The translations under genes were made by a program, and so were the position numbers. Source: Chamaecyparis obtusa (Eukaryota > Streptophyta > Pinopsida > Cupressales > Cupressaceae). Taken from it: a stretch of DNA of 64,000 bases. Positions 23,162 to 34,762 of this stretch are shown here, in pieces; position 1 is the stretch's first letter; every line of letters begins with the position of its first letter. The notes beneath the pieces were generated by a model. It did no database searches, was not told where the DNA came from, and saw nothing but the letters and a program-made list of their open reading frames with translations. Where the stretch lies: NCBI GenBank assembly GCA_027943335.1, contig BSBK01006033.1, forward strand, positions 152,001 to 216,000, read 5' to 3'.

Positions 23162-24145
23162 TGAGATGTCCGCTAGCTGTGATATGAATCTTCTGATAGA
23201 TTGAACTCTACCTTGCAACATCCTCATTTGACTGATATTTGTGGGAGGTTGCATCTCTATTATAGCCTTGACCTTAGCTGGATCAACTTCAATGCCTTTC
23301 TTGGAGACGATGTATCCTAGGAGCTTTCCAGAAGTGACTCCAAAAGCACACTTTTTAGGATTTAATCAAAGACTAAACTTTTCCATTCTGTCGAGGATCA
23401 TGCTCAAGTCTGTTAGATGGTCAGTTCTAATCATGGATTTTTCCAAGGTATCATCTACGTAATCTTCCATTGTTCTATGCATCATATCATGAAAAATAGA
23501 TGTCATTGCTCTTTGATATGTAGCTCCAGTATTTTTGAGTCCAAATGGCATAACATTCCAACAGAAAGTTCCCCACACACATGTGAAAGCTATTTTCTCT
23601 TGATCTTCTGGAGCAATTTTGATTTGGTTGTATCCAGAAAAGCCATCCATTAAGGAATGCATTTCATAGCCTGCAGTCATGTCCACTATCATATCAATGT
23701 TAGGTAGTGGAAAGTCATCCTTAGGGCATGCTCTGTTCACATCTCTAAAGTCCGTGCACACTCTGATTGAACCATCTGGTTTTGAAATAGGTACAATGTT
23801 GGAAATCCACTCAGCATAGTCTATGACACGGATGAATCCAGCTTTTAGGAGTTTTTCTAGTTCTGCTTTGACTAAGAGTGCAACATGAGGATGCATCTTT
23901 CTCAATTTTTGTTTGATTGGTTTTACTCCAGGAGCAATGGATAGATGGTGCATAATGAGATTGGGATCCAATCCTAGCATATCTGAATATTTTCATGCAA
24001 AGTTGATCTTTTTCTCTGATAAGAAGGTAGTGAAGTTTTGTTTCTCTTCGTCTGATAGAGATTGTGCTACATGTACCAATTGTGGTACCTCCGTTGTACC
24101 CAAATTGATGGATTAAGTTGGCTCAATCAGAATGGGAGATCTATT
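23162..24145 (-). pseudogene. Gypsy reverse transcriptase (element 4)
   Basis: Copies element RNA to cDNA. Motifs in order are GFIRVIDYAEWISNIVP, DGSIRVCTDFRDVNRACPKD, LMDGFSGYNQI, MPFGLKNTGATYQRAM and the catalytic YVDD (in MEDYVDDTLEKSM). The thumb follows as LNPKKCAFGV. In-frame stops are seen near 24113 (TAA), 23997 (TGA) and at 23366 (TGA, in front of LNPKKC), so the domain cannot be made in one piece. Confidence 0.92.
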
Positions 24146-26020
24146 CTATAAATGACTCGGAAGGACATCAAATATCTCATCCTTAGGTGCCTCAGAGAGG
24201 TTTTCACCTTCAGATACGTCTTTTCTTTTAACTTTTGTCAGTTCTGAGATTGCCACAAAGTGGTTTTCACCCTCAGAACTCTTTTTCTTTTTCTTTTTAT
24301 TTTTTTGACTAAGATATTTGATGTCTAACTCGGTCATGCTGACACTCAGTTCGCTGATGGAAGTACTCATAGGCTCAACTGCATTGAGGTAGCAGGCAAG
24401 GGCATAGTCATTCGGGAAGGTATACATACCATGGTTTGGGTTTGTGGAAGTTTGGTCGATAAAATCAGGATGTTGGATAGTCAAAGCGGGAAAGGCTTGG
24501 GATATGGTGTTCACGGATGTGGATATGTCATCATTGGTCCTAACCCGACGCTCAAGTTCAAAGGTGATATTACAGCTCAAAATGTTCAATTCGTGAATAG
24601 GCTCAACATCATCATGGGAGTCCTCTTCAGCCATAGGTGGATCAGACACGTTAAGTTCATTGTTTCGCTCTAGACTTACGTTGGGTTGAGAGACATATTG
24701 ATGAATAACATCAATAGATTTCTCTGTTATAAGCTCATCTTCTTCTGGAATGGCACCCCATTCATAATCATTTGACTCATCTTCTGATTCAGAATCTCTA
24801 GGAAATCTTAGAAAATGTGTGAAATCAGGATGAATACCCCAAGAAGGATTACCCTCGGTCTCTGACTTGAATTCATATTCATGGGAATCAGTGTCAGAAT
24901 AACTACCCCCTTCTTCTAGATCAATTTGATTGCCTTCGAGATTGGCTGGTTCTTGTGGTGCAACCATCTCTTGCGTTACAGTAGGTTCTTGTGTTTCTAC
25001 TACATTAATTCTTCTGATAGGATCATCTGTATCATCAAGAAGATCTTTGATCTCTTTAGGCAATTTTTCATAGGGGATAAGCTCAGAGCTATCTGAATCA
25101 TCATCAGAGGGTTCTGTTTCTTCTTTCTTAAGAAGGGGTTCTCCTAGTGCAATTTGTTCTATGACATGAGAACAACCACCTCTGAGATGATAGGGTTTCT
25201 TCTTAAACCCTATGCCACCAGTATCTTTTTTGGCTCGACCAATGTGTGAAATGGGGGTCACAAGACCCTTTCCCCTGATTCCTAGAGGTCCCTGACCGAA
25301 ATATCCCATCTTGGCTATCAATTTGTTTCCTGGACCATATGAATTAGAAGGGATTGTAGGTGCTATAGATTCACTAGGTTGAACAATTTTGGATTCAGAA
25401 TCATCTTTGTATAGCCATGCAAGCACAACTTCATCTTCTTCAAATTCTTGTTTGGATACTTGCTCCACCACAAAATGTCTTTTGTATGCTTCCATAGGTT
25501 CCTTAGGTTCTAATTTAGACTGCTTCAAGGATTGGCCATACGACTTAGGTGAGATTGGGAGAGATGTCAGAGACAAGACTGGCTCTATAGTGTATTCTCC
25601 CATCCCATTTTCTTTGATATTGATCTCTTTAGCAATGTCGTCCATCTTAGATGTGGAAGCCACATTTTGTTGCTTGATGGAAGATTCTCTGTTATTGGGA
25701 ACAAGTTTATCGGCACTTTCCTTCAATGTATTGCAAGTTGTACTCAGATCAGCTAGGATAGTAACCTCCGCTCCTTCATAGGGAAATTTCAAGCATTGAT
25801 GGTATGTCGAAGGAATAGCTTGCATTTCATGTATCCAGGGTCTCCCTAGAAGGATATTGTAAGCCAATGGTAGATCGAGCACCTGACATGTGGTATCTTT
25901 GATGACTGGACCCACCCAGATGGGCAAGACAATGGTGCCTTTAGAAGCTCTTTCTTGTTCATCATAGGCTTTTATGGTGATCTTCTTTTGAGGATCAATA
26001 GCCATCTCTGAGAATCCCAA
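24146..26020 (-). pseudogene. Protease C-terminal part and G-patch linker (element 4)
   Basis: Continues the gag-protease frame after one TAG. The beginning (LPLAYNILLGRPWIHEMQ, residues about 48-65) is the C-terminal half of a gypsy aspartic protease with its ILGRPW-type motif. At about 25203-25337 a G-patch is visible: KLIAKMGYFGQGPLG, then GKGLVTPI, with the spaced glycines of that RNA-binding motif. A long acidic Ser/Glu/Asp-rich linker follows and leads to RT. It ends in TAG at 24146-24148, in frame with RT. G-patch segments between protease and RT are known from some plant gypsy elements and retroviruses. Confidence 0.85.
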
Positions 26021-28300
26021 CTATGTGATTAAGTTGTAAGAACAAATGTTGAGGCCTGCCCCCCCATCTATCAACACACGTTTGACTTGACGGTTCTGGA
26101 TCAAGACTTCTATGTGCAAGGGCTGATTATGTGGATGACTTAGGGAGTTGTCATCCGCTTCTGAAAAGGAGATATATTGCGGAGATGTTAGATGACCAAC
26201 CATAGTCTGGAACCTGTCTAGATCTAGATCATCAGGAACATTAGAGCCGAGCAAAGCTTTGTCTAGGATATCTCTGTGAGCTGGAGATATTCGAAGTAAC
26301 TCAAACATAGAGATTTTGGCATTAGTATGCTGGAGTTGTACAATGCTGTAAGATGTAGGTCTGGTATCCTTTGGATTGGAAGATTTCGAGGCAACCTTCT
26401 GTTTAGAAGCAGATGTGAGATTGAAAGGTATCTTAGGGACATCAGATGAATTTGGTGTTTGTCCTTTTAGATGCGTCTGAGCTTGTGATCTGGTAACTAC
26501 ATTAGCTGAGGAATGATTTCTATCTCGTCGTACAATCGTGATGACATTACAGCTCTCAGAGAGGCATGGTTCCACCATATTGATGACAGCATCATTTCCA
26601 GGGTAGGCATAGTTGACTTTTGCCCCCATGTTAGGCTGAGAAGTGGAAACTCCCTTGCCATGTTGTGGAAAAGGTTCTGTAAATGCTGTGTGATCATTAT
26701 TGCTGGTAGGATTATCGATTGTGATGTCCCCTTGATCTATCAAGTCTTGAATGGTATGCTTTAAATGGAAGCATCCATTAGTTATGTGGCCCTTAGTCCG
26801 ATGGAAAGCACAGAATTCATTATCTTTCCACCAAGATGGTTTTGGATCCGGATCAGGTTTTCGGATTGGTGGTAAAGAGATCATGTTATCAGCTATCAGG
26901 GTCCTCAGAGCAGATTCCAAAGATTCTCCCAGGGGAGTAAACTTTCGTTTATTATCCCATCGTTTGAATGGCTTCTTTAGAGATGGTTCAGCAGATTTTT
27001 GCTCTGAAGCTTCAATGGCTTTGGTGGCAAGGGTGAGATTGTAGGCCGGTGCCTTTGATGGGGTGTGGATAGTGTCAACAACACCGTCAGAGATGATACC
27101 TTTGTTTCTATTCCAGCTCTTGTTTTTATCTTTTGAGCTAGATCCCGATTCAGACTTGTCCTTTTGAAGTGTGATTTCTCCTTTCTTGACAAGTACTTTC
27201 TCAATCTTGATTGCATTATCCACCATTTTATCAAAAGATACATGATCTTGCATTTGTAATGGATAGTTGAGCTTTGGAACAAGGTTATTGATAAAGATTT
27301 CAAGTTTCTCCATTTCGGGAATTGGTCTAGCATATAAAGAAAACTTCTTTCGCCACCTCTTGAGAAAAGTTAGGAATGATTCCCCTGGATATTGCTTGAG
27401 GTTACAGATATCGATCATGGTAATCGGATGTTGAATATTGTAGGAATATTGTTGATAAAACAATTTAATCAATTCCTCAAAAGTTTTGATCGTAGAAGGT
27501 AATCTTGAAAACCACTGAATGGATGCTCCTCCCAAGGATCTAGGAAAAAGATGCATTAGATAAGTCGATTCATGCATGAATTCCATGGATTGCATACAGA
27601 ACTCTCTGACATGATCTTGAGGATCAGAGTGTCTGTCGTATTTGTCATACTTTGGTATCTCCACTCTTTTTGGGAATGGAGGCATATACAAGTCTTTGTC
27701 AAAAGGGAAAGGACAAAGGGCCTCCATGGAGAATTCCTTGGGTTCCTTCTCTTTCTCAATTTTATTCATTTTGACCTGCATAGCGTGCAGCTGGTTCATT
27801 ATGGCCATCATCAGAGTTTCTTCCTCATGCGTGATGATATCTTCGACATTGAAGTGAGGAGGAAGTTTAGCTCCTTCTTGGGCTAATTGCAAAAAGTATG
27901 CCTCTCTATCCATTTTCAAGAAATGCCTCATCATTCTTTTGAATTCATCGTCATTCTGACACCGATGGATTTCAAAGGGTGTAGGGTCTTGGTCGGCATT
28001 ATGTTGAGAATGGTGTCCCTGGGATCCTCCTCCTAGAGAACCATGGTTTGTCCCTGCTTGAGACATGGTAGGAGTTTTTGGGCTCCCTGGAATAGATTGA
28101 GGAGGAGTTTGTTGATTACCTCTGTGAGTTGATAGAGGAGGTATGTAACCAGTTTTTAATCGAAAGTTACCGAGACCGTCGTCTTCGTAGATACCTGACT
28201 TGATGAGTTGTTCAAGAGTTGGACCCGGGGTATTGGTCAAAAGTAAGTTCTGAGATGTTTCTTCTGATTTCTTGTGTGAAGAAGCTCTGGTCTCCACCAT
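26021..28300 (-). CDS. Gypsy gag with N-terminal half of protease (element 4)
   Basis: Structural protein of the virus-like particle. An uninterrupted frame opens at MVETRASS (28300), the usual gag start; a longer open stretch exists upstream, but that Met fits the family. The middle holds the gag core (SMEFMHESTYLMHLFPRSL, LKQYPGESFLTFLKRWRKKF). A zinc-finger-like CAFHRTKGHITNGCFHLK with the spacing of Tat gag lies at about 26800. The end has the protease active site LIDGGAGLNICSYN (Asp at about 26075). A TAG at 26021-26023 then interrupts the protease; the frame goes on directly into the next entry. The TAG looks like a mutated CAG, though readthrough cannot be excluded. Confidence 0.9.
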   Translation of the reverse strand: MVETRASSHKKSEETSQNLLLTNTPGPTLEQLIKSGIYEDDGLGNFRLKTGYIPPLSTHRGNQQTPPQSIPGSPKTPTMSQAGTNHGSLGGGSQGHHSQHNADQDPTPFEIHRCQNDDEFKRMMRHFLKMDREAYFLQLAQEGAKLPPHFNVEDIITHEEETLMMAIMNQLHAMQVKMNKIEKEKEPKEFSMEALCPFPFDKDLYMPPFPKRVEIPKYDKYDRHSDPQDHVREFCMQSMEFMHESTYLMHLFPRSLGGASIQWFSRLPSTIKTFEELIKLFYQQYSYNIQHPITMIDICNLKQYPGESFLTFLKRWRKKFSLYARPIPEMEKLEIFINNLVPKLNYPLQMQDHVSFDKMVDNAIKIEKVLVKKGEITLQKDKSESGSSSKDKNKSWNRNKGIISDGVVDTIHTPSKAPAYNLTLATKAIEASEQKSAEPSLKKPFKRWDNKRKFTPLGESLESALRTLIADNMISLPPIRKPDPDPKPSWWKDNEFCAFHRTKGHITNGCFHLKHTIQDLIDQGDITIDNPTSNNDHTAFTEPFPQHGKGVSTSQPNMGAKVNYAYPGNDAVINMVEPCLSESCNVITIVRRDRNHSSANVVTRSQAQTHLKGQTPNSSDVPKIPFNLTSASKQKVASKSSNPKDTRPTSYSIVQLQHTNAKISMFELLRISPAHRDILDKALLGSNVPDDLDLDRFQTMVGHLTSPQYISFSEADDNSLSHPHNQPLHIEVLIQNRQVKRVLIDGGAGLNICSYNLIT

Positions 28301-31206
28301 TAACTTTGAATGAAACAGAATAAAAGGATGAAGACAACTGAAGAACAATTTGATTCGAGAAAATCGGATGGCGCAACCTTGTCAAGATTATGATAGTTTT
28401 GAAGATCTGATGAGATGTGGGTGAAGGAAACTGTGCCCTGGATGTATGGGATAGATCACCCAAAAGATAGCGGACATGAGTTCTCAACACTTAGTTTGTT
28501 TTTAAAGATTGATTGATTGAAGATTGATAGTTATGACAAGGTTTTGACACGAGATAAAAAGGATTCAAATTGATCAAACAGAAGACTAGATCAGATTCAA
28601 AAGATCAAACTCAAAAAATGGTAGAATGCTCAATAGCTACTGCTCTGTTCCTGACACAATGATATTTTTGACAGATTCTGGAACTAGGCTGGAAACATTG
28701 GATATCTTGCAATTTGATAATTTCTGACAACTCTCTCAAATTTTTCCAAACGACACTCTGCAGACTCGTACGACACTGGGTAGTCTATGAAACGACAGTT
28801 GCTAAACTCATATGACAATTGGGTAATACTGAAATGACACTTGACAAAACTCGTACGACTTTTGACTTCCTGAAATGACTTTTGACTCTAGAAAGATTTT
28901 ACGTCAATTTTTGCAAAATTTAAGGTCTTCAGTTTTAGATTGTTTGCAAATTGTACTGTCCAGATTTTGAAGGTTATACCAGATTTGATCATTTTTAATA
29001 GCCAAGTAGATAAATAAGCACGTAGAACAGCAAGCAAGTGATTCCAAGCACGTCTGAAAACAATGAACAAGGGCAAAAGCAACCTTGCGCATGAACAATC
29101 AAGTGACCAAATTGTGCTAATCCCTGAGAGTACCAATTGTGTATGTTCTGAAAAGTTTTGCAATAACGCACATATACCTGAAAGTGAAAAATTGGCCTCT
29201 CTAGGGTTTTTAGTAATGGTTTGACTCTGCAACTTTTATGATTCAAAGGGGTGAACTCCAATCCCGACGCACCAAGGTTTTGACACAGTCCGAGAACTTA
29301 ATCTTCAAGAGCTGCTAGGGAGATCTGACAACCCAACAATGAACCATAACCGTGGAGATTTCTTCCACAAGGACATTTATATAGCGGCTGTCACTACCAT
29401 GGCGAAAATGGCTATTACTGCTTGAGGTTCCGTCAATGCAGTTTGCCCTGTGAAGGGATTGTCCGCTACGGTTAACCCTCTCTAAAGAAGACTCACAATA
29501 GTATACCACAAGGGGACTTGGCTCCAGATTCAAGGTTTTGACACCTCTTCACTTTTAACCCAAACAAAACAAGCAGATTAATCCGACACGCTAAGACAAA
29601 GTTTTGTTCCACCAAGGTCTGTGATATCAACTCCACGTGATCTATCAACCTCTCCGGGGAGAGAATGTATCAATCATTAAGAGAAGACACGCTAACCAAT
29701 TTTGATTCACCAAAGCTCGTGATATCAACCCTACGTGATCTATCAACCTCTCCGGAGAGAGAATGTGTCGATCAATAAGAGAAGATGCACTAACCAAGTT
29801 GAATGTGAAACGCACTAAGTATCCTCCCTACCTACAAGGATTTTGTCGTCAAGAAAGATTTCACTGGGAATCCAATCTTTCAAGAATCACGAATAGTGTT
29901 CATAGGGCCTAATTACTATGTGAGCACAGATATATTCCCGAAAGCAAATCTACCAAAAGCATCCAAAAAGTAGAAAGAGGAACACTTAATGTTTAAAGTG
30001 AATATGAGATGAGTCCACAAGGTGGAACACTTAACACCTCACACAAGCTGAAAACAAGTCCCCAACTTAGAAAACAAGTGAGTTCCTAAAAGCACAAAAG
30101 GGTTGCCAAGTGGAACACTTAACGTTTCTATCCTGTTGACCCCTCCCCTTTATGGCGCTGAGATTGCAACCATGGGGCGAAAATGAGGGGCCGGTGGATT
30201 AGCGAGTCCAATAACCCAAGATAGCAATCAAGATCAATCACAAGTATTCTAAGACTACTTAATGAATCCTTAAGGGTTCACAACCTAGTATCAATTATGC
30301 AAGTGTGTAGAAATAGATCAAAAGCATGAAAAGATGCACACAAGCTTGACACATAAGAGATTTATTTTAAGTCCCAAATCAAAATATTATTAGATGAAGG
30401 AGAATACCTGGGATCCTCGCAACGCACTTAGTAGATTTTACTTGATTTTTAGCAATTTTTGTTGAGCTTTTCCATGCAAGCAAGTGACGAACTCTCCAAC
30501 AAGCAAACAAGCAAACAAGATATGCAAAATATATTCAACTTATGAAAACCATAGGGTTAGCTCTAAAAATCAATTATTATTAGTAATAATAACCAGCAAT
30601 TAACCCAAATGACAACTCATATCATTCATTGAACCATGTAAAAAAATAAGTGCATACCCATCACAAAACTTTATTTTTTTTGCTGCATTTGACCTAGTCA
30701 ACAAGATCTAATTTTTTTGATATAATTTTGGCCACAAAAATAGAAATTCAGAATAGAGACCCGTGGTAAAAAATAGAGAGCTTTCCAAAAATGTAAAAAT
30801 TTTAAAAAAATCTCTTCATTTGTGCCCTAGAGACCCATTTTATCAAAATAGACCAGTTTTTGTAAATTGACTATTTGAGCTATGATATCATGTCCAAATT
30901 TAAAACACAAAGAATGGACCCCCTGTAGAATTTAAGGAGCTTTTCGAAAATATAAATTTTTTTGAAAAATATGTTGATTTGCGTCAGATATTAATTTTTT
31001 CCAAAATTTCAAGAAAAAATTATTAAAAATTCAAAACATCTTAGAAAATTCTAAATTTTTTACTGTAGCTTCTATGACATGTCACCAACCTGCAAAAAAA
31101 AATTTCAGACCAAAATTCCAAGCCGTTTGGGAGATAAAATTAAATCTTTGAAACTTTGGGGTTTTAGCTCCCAAAAAAATCAAAACCAGCATGCAAAGGT
31201 GGGTTG
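28301..31206 (-). other. Long 5' leader of element 4
   Basis: About 2.9 kb between primer site and gag, without coding motif. Contains a tandem duplication of about 100 bp (29585-29686 and 29687-29784, with a partial third copy) sharing GTGATATCAAC and ACGTGATCTATCAACCTCTC. Short CGACACTTGACAAAACTCGT-like repeats lie at 28745-28870. Long leaders are usual in Tat/Ogre elements. Confidence 0.75.
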
Positions 31207-31223
31207 CCCCACGGTGGGCGCCA
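31207..31223 (-). other. Primer-binding site of element 4
   Basis: Minus-strand TGGCGCCCACCGTGGGG, four bases (TTTC) after the 5' LTR end. It has the TGGCGCC start common in plant gypsy elements. The tRNA is not assigned. Element 6 has the same layout with TGGGGCCCACCGTGGGG. Confidence 0.85.
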
Positions 31224-31227
31224 GAAA

Positions 31228-32403
31228 TGTGTGTGTGAAAATTGTACCTGATCTGTAGACACAACACTCAGTAAAACATTAGAGGTTAGCTATAATCGAA
31301 ATCGTGCAAAATTGAAAGCTATCTAACCAAGCGATTTACTGCCTTCTAATAGGTGCGAGATTGTGTTCTCAGATTGTAATCGAGATCAATGACCTAGACG
31401 ACACCTAAATGAAGGATTTGAATGCAATTCTAGATATGGAATAAATGCAATTAATCTATTTTTTTGATATTTTCTATGCAATAAGAATGAATGAAAAACT
31501 GATATGAAATTATGCTAATATGAAATTGATATGCTATGCTAATCTAACAATGATATGAAATATGAATGCAAAAATAAGATTGATCTCACAAAGATGTCGA
31601 TTCGCAAGAGCTTTGATTCTTCAATTCCAATTCTCCAGCGTGATTGTGCAAAATATGAGATGATTTGTGAAGAGCTAAAGCCTTAATTTATAGAAATCCA
31701 GGGCTTTGGAGGTGCATGGGAAAAAGCCATAAATCACTCAAATAACTCAGCTTGATTTTTGAGTTATTTTTAAATAAAAGATAATTAACTCACAAAAATA
31801 TGCAAAAGCTAAGTTTTAACTCAAAATAGAGTTTAGCTTTAATTGATAATTGATAGTTGTCTGCTTTTATGATTGTGCATGTTTTATTTATGAATTAATT
31901 TAATAATAAAGTGATTTATTTCCAACTTAACTACTTTTAAAAATAAAACAATTGATTTATGGGTTAATCAATTATTTAATCAAACTTTTATTAAAAACTA
32001 TATTATTAAATAATGATAACTTGCTTTAATTAATTAAATAAGAATTTAATCAATTATTCATATGATATTAGATTTATTGTCAAAATTAAATAATACAATA
32101 GATATAATTAAATTTAATTACACAATTAAGTGGCAAATATTAAATCTAATTAATTAAATATGAAAATATTCAATTAATCAAACTTTAGGATAAATGTGAT
32201 TTATTGCCAAATAATTATAAAATTAAAGATAATTAAGATAATTAGGAATATTACTAGGAATATTCCCTGATGCAAAATTTAAGATAATCAATTAAATTTG
32301 ATGATGTTTAGATGTGCCTTAGATTAGGACTTTGATGTCGATTTCATATGATTTGATGATATAGGAGGTTAATGAACTTATAGCCCATTTTTGGGGTATT
32401 ACA
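31228..32403 (-). repeat. 5' LTR of element 4
   Basis: 1176 bp, matching 17312-18487. Followed by CTATG (32404-32408), the partner of 17307-17311. Confidence 0.95.
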
Positions 32404-32408
32404 CTATG

Positions 32409-33723
32409 TTCTCACTGACTGGTGTCTGTTCCTCGGTTTCTTCTTCAACTGATTTCTCAATGCCTTCATCTATGACACCAAATGTTTTCTTAAGAGTTTT
32501 AACTATTTTCTCCTTTTTCTTGCCCATCTTTTCAACTACAAGTCCCATCTTGATTCTTGACTTGGCTTCATCAAAGGTTCCAAACTTGTAGCCTTCTTGT
32601 CTTTAGGCTTGACAAGTAAAGCCTTTATTGATTTTGTAGCTACATCAATATCAATCTCATAATTCGTGGGCGGTAGCCAAGTTGTTCTTAGCTCTAAAGC
32701 TTTGATTAGGGTGGTGTCGGTATCCACTAGAAAAAAAATATCATCTTTAAATTTCTCTACCAACTATGTTGGTATCCTTGTTCTTTTCTCCATTCTCTCT
32801 TTGAACTTCCCAAAGTAATCTTCCATGACAGGTTCAAAGTTATTTCCTAAGTTCTGAATAAATTCATTAATTTGAACAATAATTGGTCGATTGATATATC
32901 ATTCTACACTATCGATTGATGGGAAAAAGTTTTACAAATAGAAGAATGTACATATGAATAACAAGCCAAATTTGCAAGTGTGTGATCTTTCTACTCTGAT
33001 TCTTCTCATGTTTTCCTCTAACTGTCTCATCATCAACTCGGCTAAGTTGAGTTGCAAACCATTTTTCACAATCTTATAGGTAATGTCGACCGCTCCACAT
33101 GCAACACTATTTGGTATGCTTGATTGGAAAATCTTGTATGCAATAATATATGCACCAAATCTTATTTCAGGGCCACTGATAGTGTTTATTCTCAAGCCTC
33201 TACTATCCCATTCTTCTCTAGTTAACTTCTCAATCTCGGTTCATGTCAGGTGTCTTAGGGCTTTAGCTTTTTTGTTCATTGGATACCCTGTCACTGCATG
33301 TATGACATCCTTTGTGATCTTCATTGGTTCATCCAGCCATAACTTTCCTTCATGAACATAGCTCAATATGATGCATATCCATTTAGTTTTGAATTCCTTC
33401 AGAAAATATAGGGAATTGGTTAACCCTTTTACATGTAAGTGCTTATGATCATAATTTAGCTTTCCATTAGTGCAAAGCTCTTGATATGTAGATTGGAGCT
33501 CAAAATCACTGATTTCATTGATTTTGAAGTGGATGTATGACCTAACATCTTTCACGAGTAGAACCCTAGGTGGTATCAATGAAAATGTTCCCTTGTCATC
33601 AGGTTGATCTACAAATTTTGGATGAAGTTTGTAATGCATCTCAATGCAGGTCATGTTCTTGATCAAAATAACCTTCTTGTTCTTATCTTCCTTAGTTTTC
33701 ACAGTTCATGAGGATGAAGCCAT
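32409..33723 (-). pseudogene. Unknown ORF of element 3, N-terminal part
   Basis: Opens at ATG 33721-33723 (MASSS, then a TGA) and stays in one frame to the gypsy insertion at 32404, with a few stops (near 33706, 33240, 32930 and 32765). Readable segments include KLHPKFVDQPDDKGTFSLIP, VKDVRSYIHFKINEISDFEL, KTKWICIILSYVHEGKLWL and DEPMKITKDVIHAVTGYPM. With the part at 14980-17311 the original protein was about 1200 residues. No RT, integrase, protease or zinc finger is present. The globular, conserved-looking N-terminal region followed by acidic and coiled-coil parts is not a family I can name. Confidence 0.6.
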
Positions 33724-34244
33724 CGCATTTACTAAATTAGGGCTTTCAATAAATTGGATACAAAGAACTTAGTTAGTTCCAAACTTACTTGATTCGGTCT
33801 TCAATTGTTCATAATGTGCTTAGATCTCTGTAAAATGCTTGGATTCACTCTACTCAAATCACTTTGCTTCGCTCTTAATCATTGTGTGAACAAATGAATT
33901 CATTTCTTGCTAATTTATAGACAAAAACCTTGATCAATGCATTAAATTATTTTCCAGCTACTACTCGATTGACAATAAAATAACTCGATTAACACTATCG
34001 ATACCATAACTCAGTGAGTACTATCAATATTCGGTTGACTATACAACTCAATTGTCTCTTACACTTTCAGTGACTGTAATTTCTTACTCGGTCTAGCTCA
34101 ACCGAATAAACTTGTTTCAAGTTATCAACATATAATACCCTAGTACATCTTAATTCATGTTGATTTGGTATTCACAGAATAGCTATAAGGAACTATTGTA
34201 AGATATAATCGATTGAAATTCAGTTCCATACTTACTTGAATAGC
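33724..34244 (-). other. Spacer between gag and the unknown ORF of element 3
   Basis: About 500 bases with no coding signal, AT-rich, with several ACTCGGT/ACTCGATT-type short motifs that also occur in the element's LTRs. Confidence 0.5.
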
Positions 34245-34757
34245 TTAGGTGTCGGTGGTGAAATCACCTAATCCAATGGACGAGGTGTCATCAATTGTTG
34301 TGCTTGGTCCAACATTATCATTTGATGCTTTTATCCACATTTGATTCCTTATCCTCATGATTTCCTCAATTTTTTTTTCATTTTCATTAGTACTCAATTC
34401 TGGTACTCGGTCCCTAGTGCAATCTTTACTTAAGTGACCAACCTTATGACAGTGCAGACATGCCATTCCAAAATTTGACCAATTTCTAGATTTTCCTCTC
34501 CAGTACTTTCTCATACAATTAGTTGTAATATGTCCATACCTACCACATGTTGTGCAATTAACCCAAGTGTTGTAATCCCAAGTGTATGCATTGCCTTGCC
34601 TTCTCAGTTGATATGTCTTGTTTTGTCCTCTAAGTTTCTAGACTTGTTTCATCTTTGTGGACTACATTCTTGTGATATGTGTCCATGTATGTTGCAAGTG
34701 TGACATTTATTTTCCATATAAGGTTTCTTAGGTGACTTGTTCAACTTTGATCTACAC
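34245..34757 (-). pseudogene. Gag C-terminal part of element 3, CCHC knuckles 3-5
   Basis: Three CX2CX4HX4C zinc knuckles are readable: CHTCNIHGHISQEC (34664-34705), CTTCGRYGHITTNC (34515-34556) and CLHCHKVGHLSKDC (34419-34460). Knuckles 4 and 5 are in one frame, 18 residues apart; a frameshift separates 3 from 4. Such knuckles bind RNA during packaging. The start of this stretch continues the gag at 47539-48420 across the copia insertion. An acidic tail follows to the stop at 34245. Confidence 0.75.
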
Positions 34758-34762
34758 TCATG

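Larger units (their letters stand above)
17312..32403 (-). mobile_element. Tat-type Ty3/gypsy retrotransposon (element 4), 15.1 kb
   Basis: LTRs of equal length, 1176 bp, at 17312-18487 and 31228-32403. The target duplication CTATG is at 17307-17311 and 32404-32408. By eye the LTRs differ at about a dozen sites, nearly all transitions, making this the youngest insertion with measurable LTRs here. One frame from 28300 to 20840 encodes gag, protease, a G-patch, RT, RNase H, a second (archaeal-type) RNase H and integrase, broken by ten in-frame stops. Dual RNase H and lack of a chromodomain point to the Tat lineage. It has a long 5' leader (28301-31206) and long 3' region (18502-20839), usual in Tat/Ogre elements. 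Confidence 0.95.

Noticed and set aside
25389..25781. 130-codon plus-strand ORF
   Set aside because: Shadow of the protease/G-patch frame of element 4.
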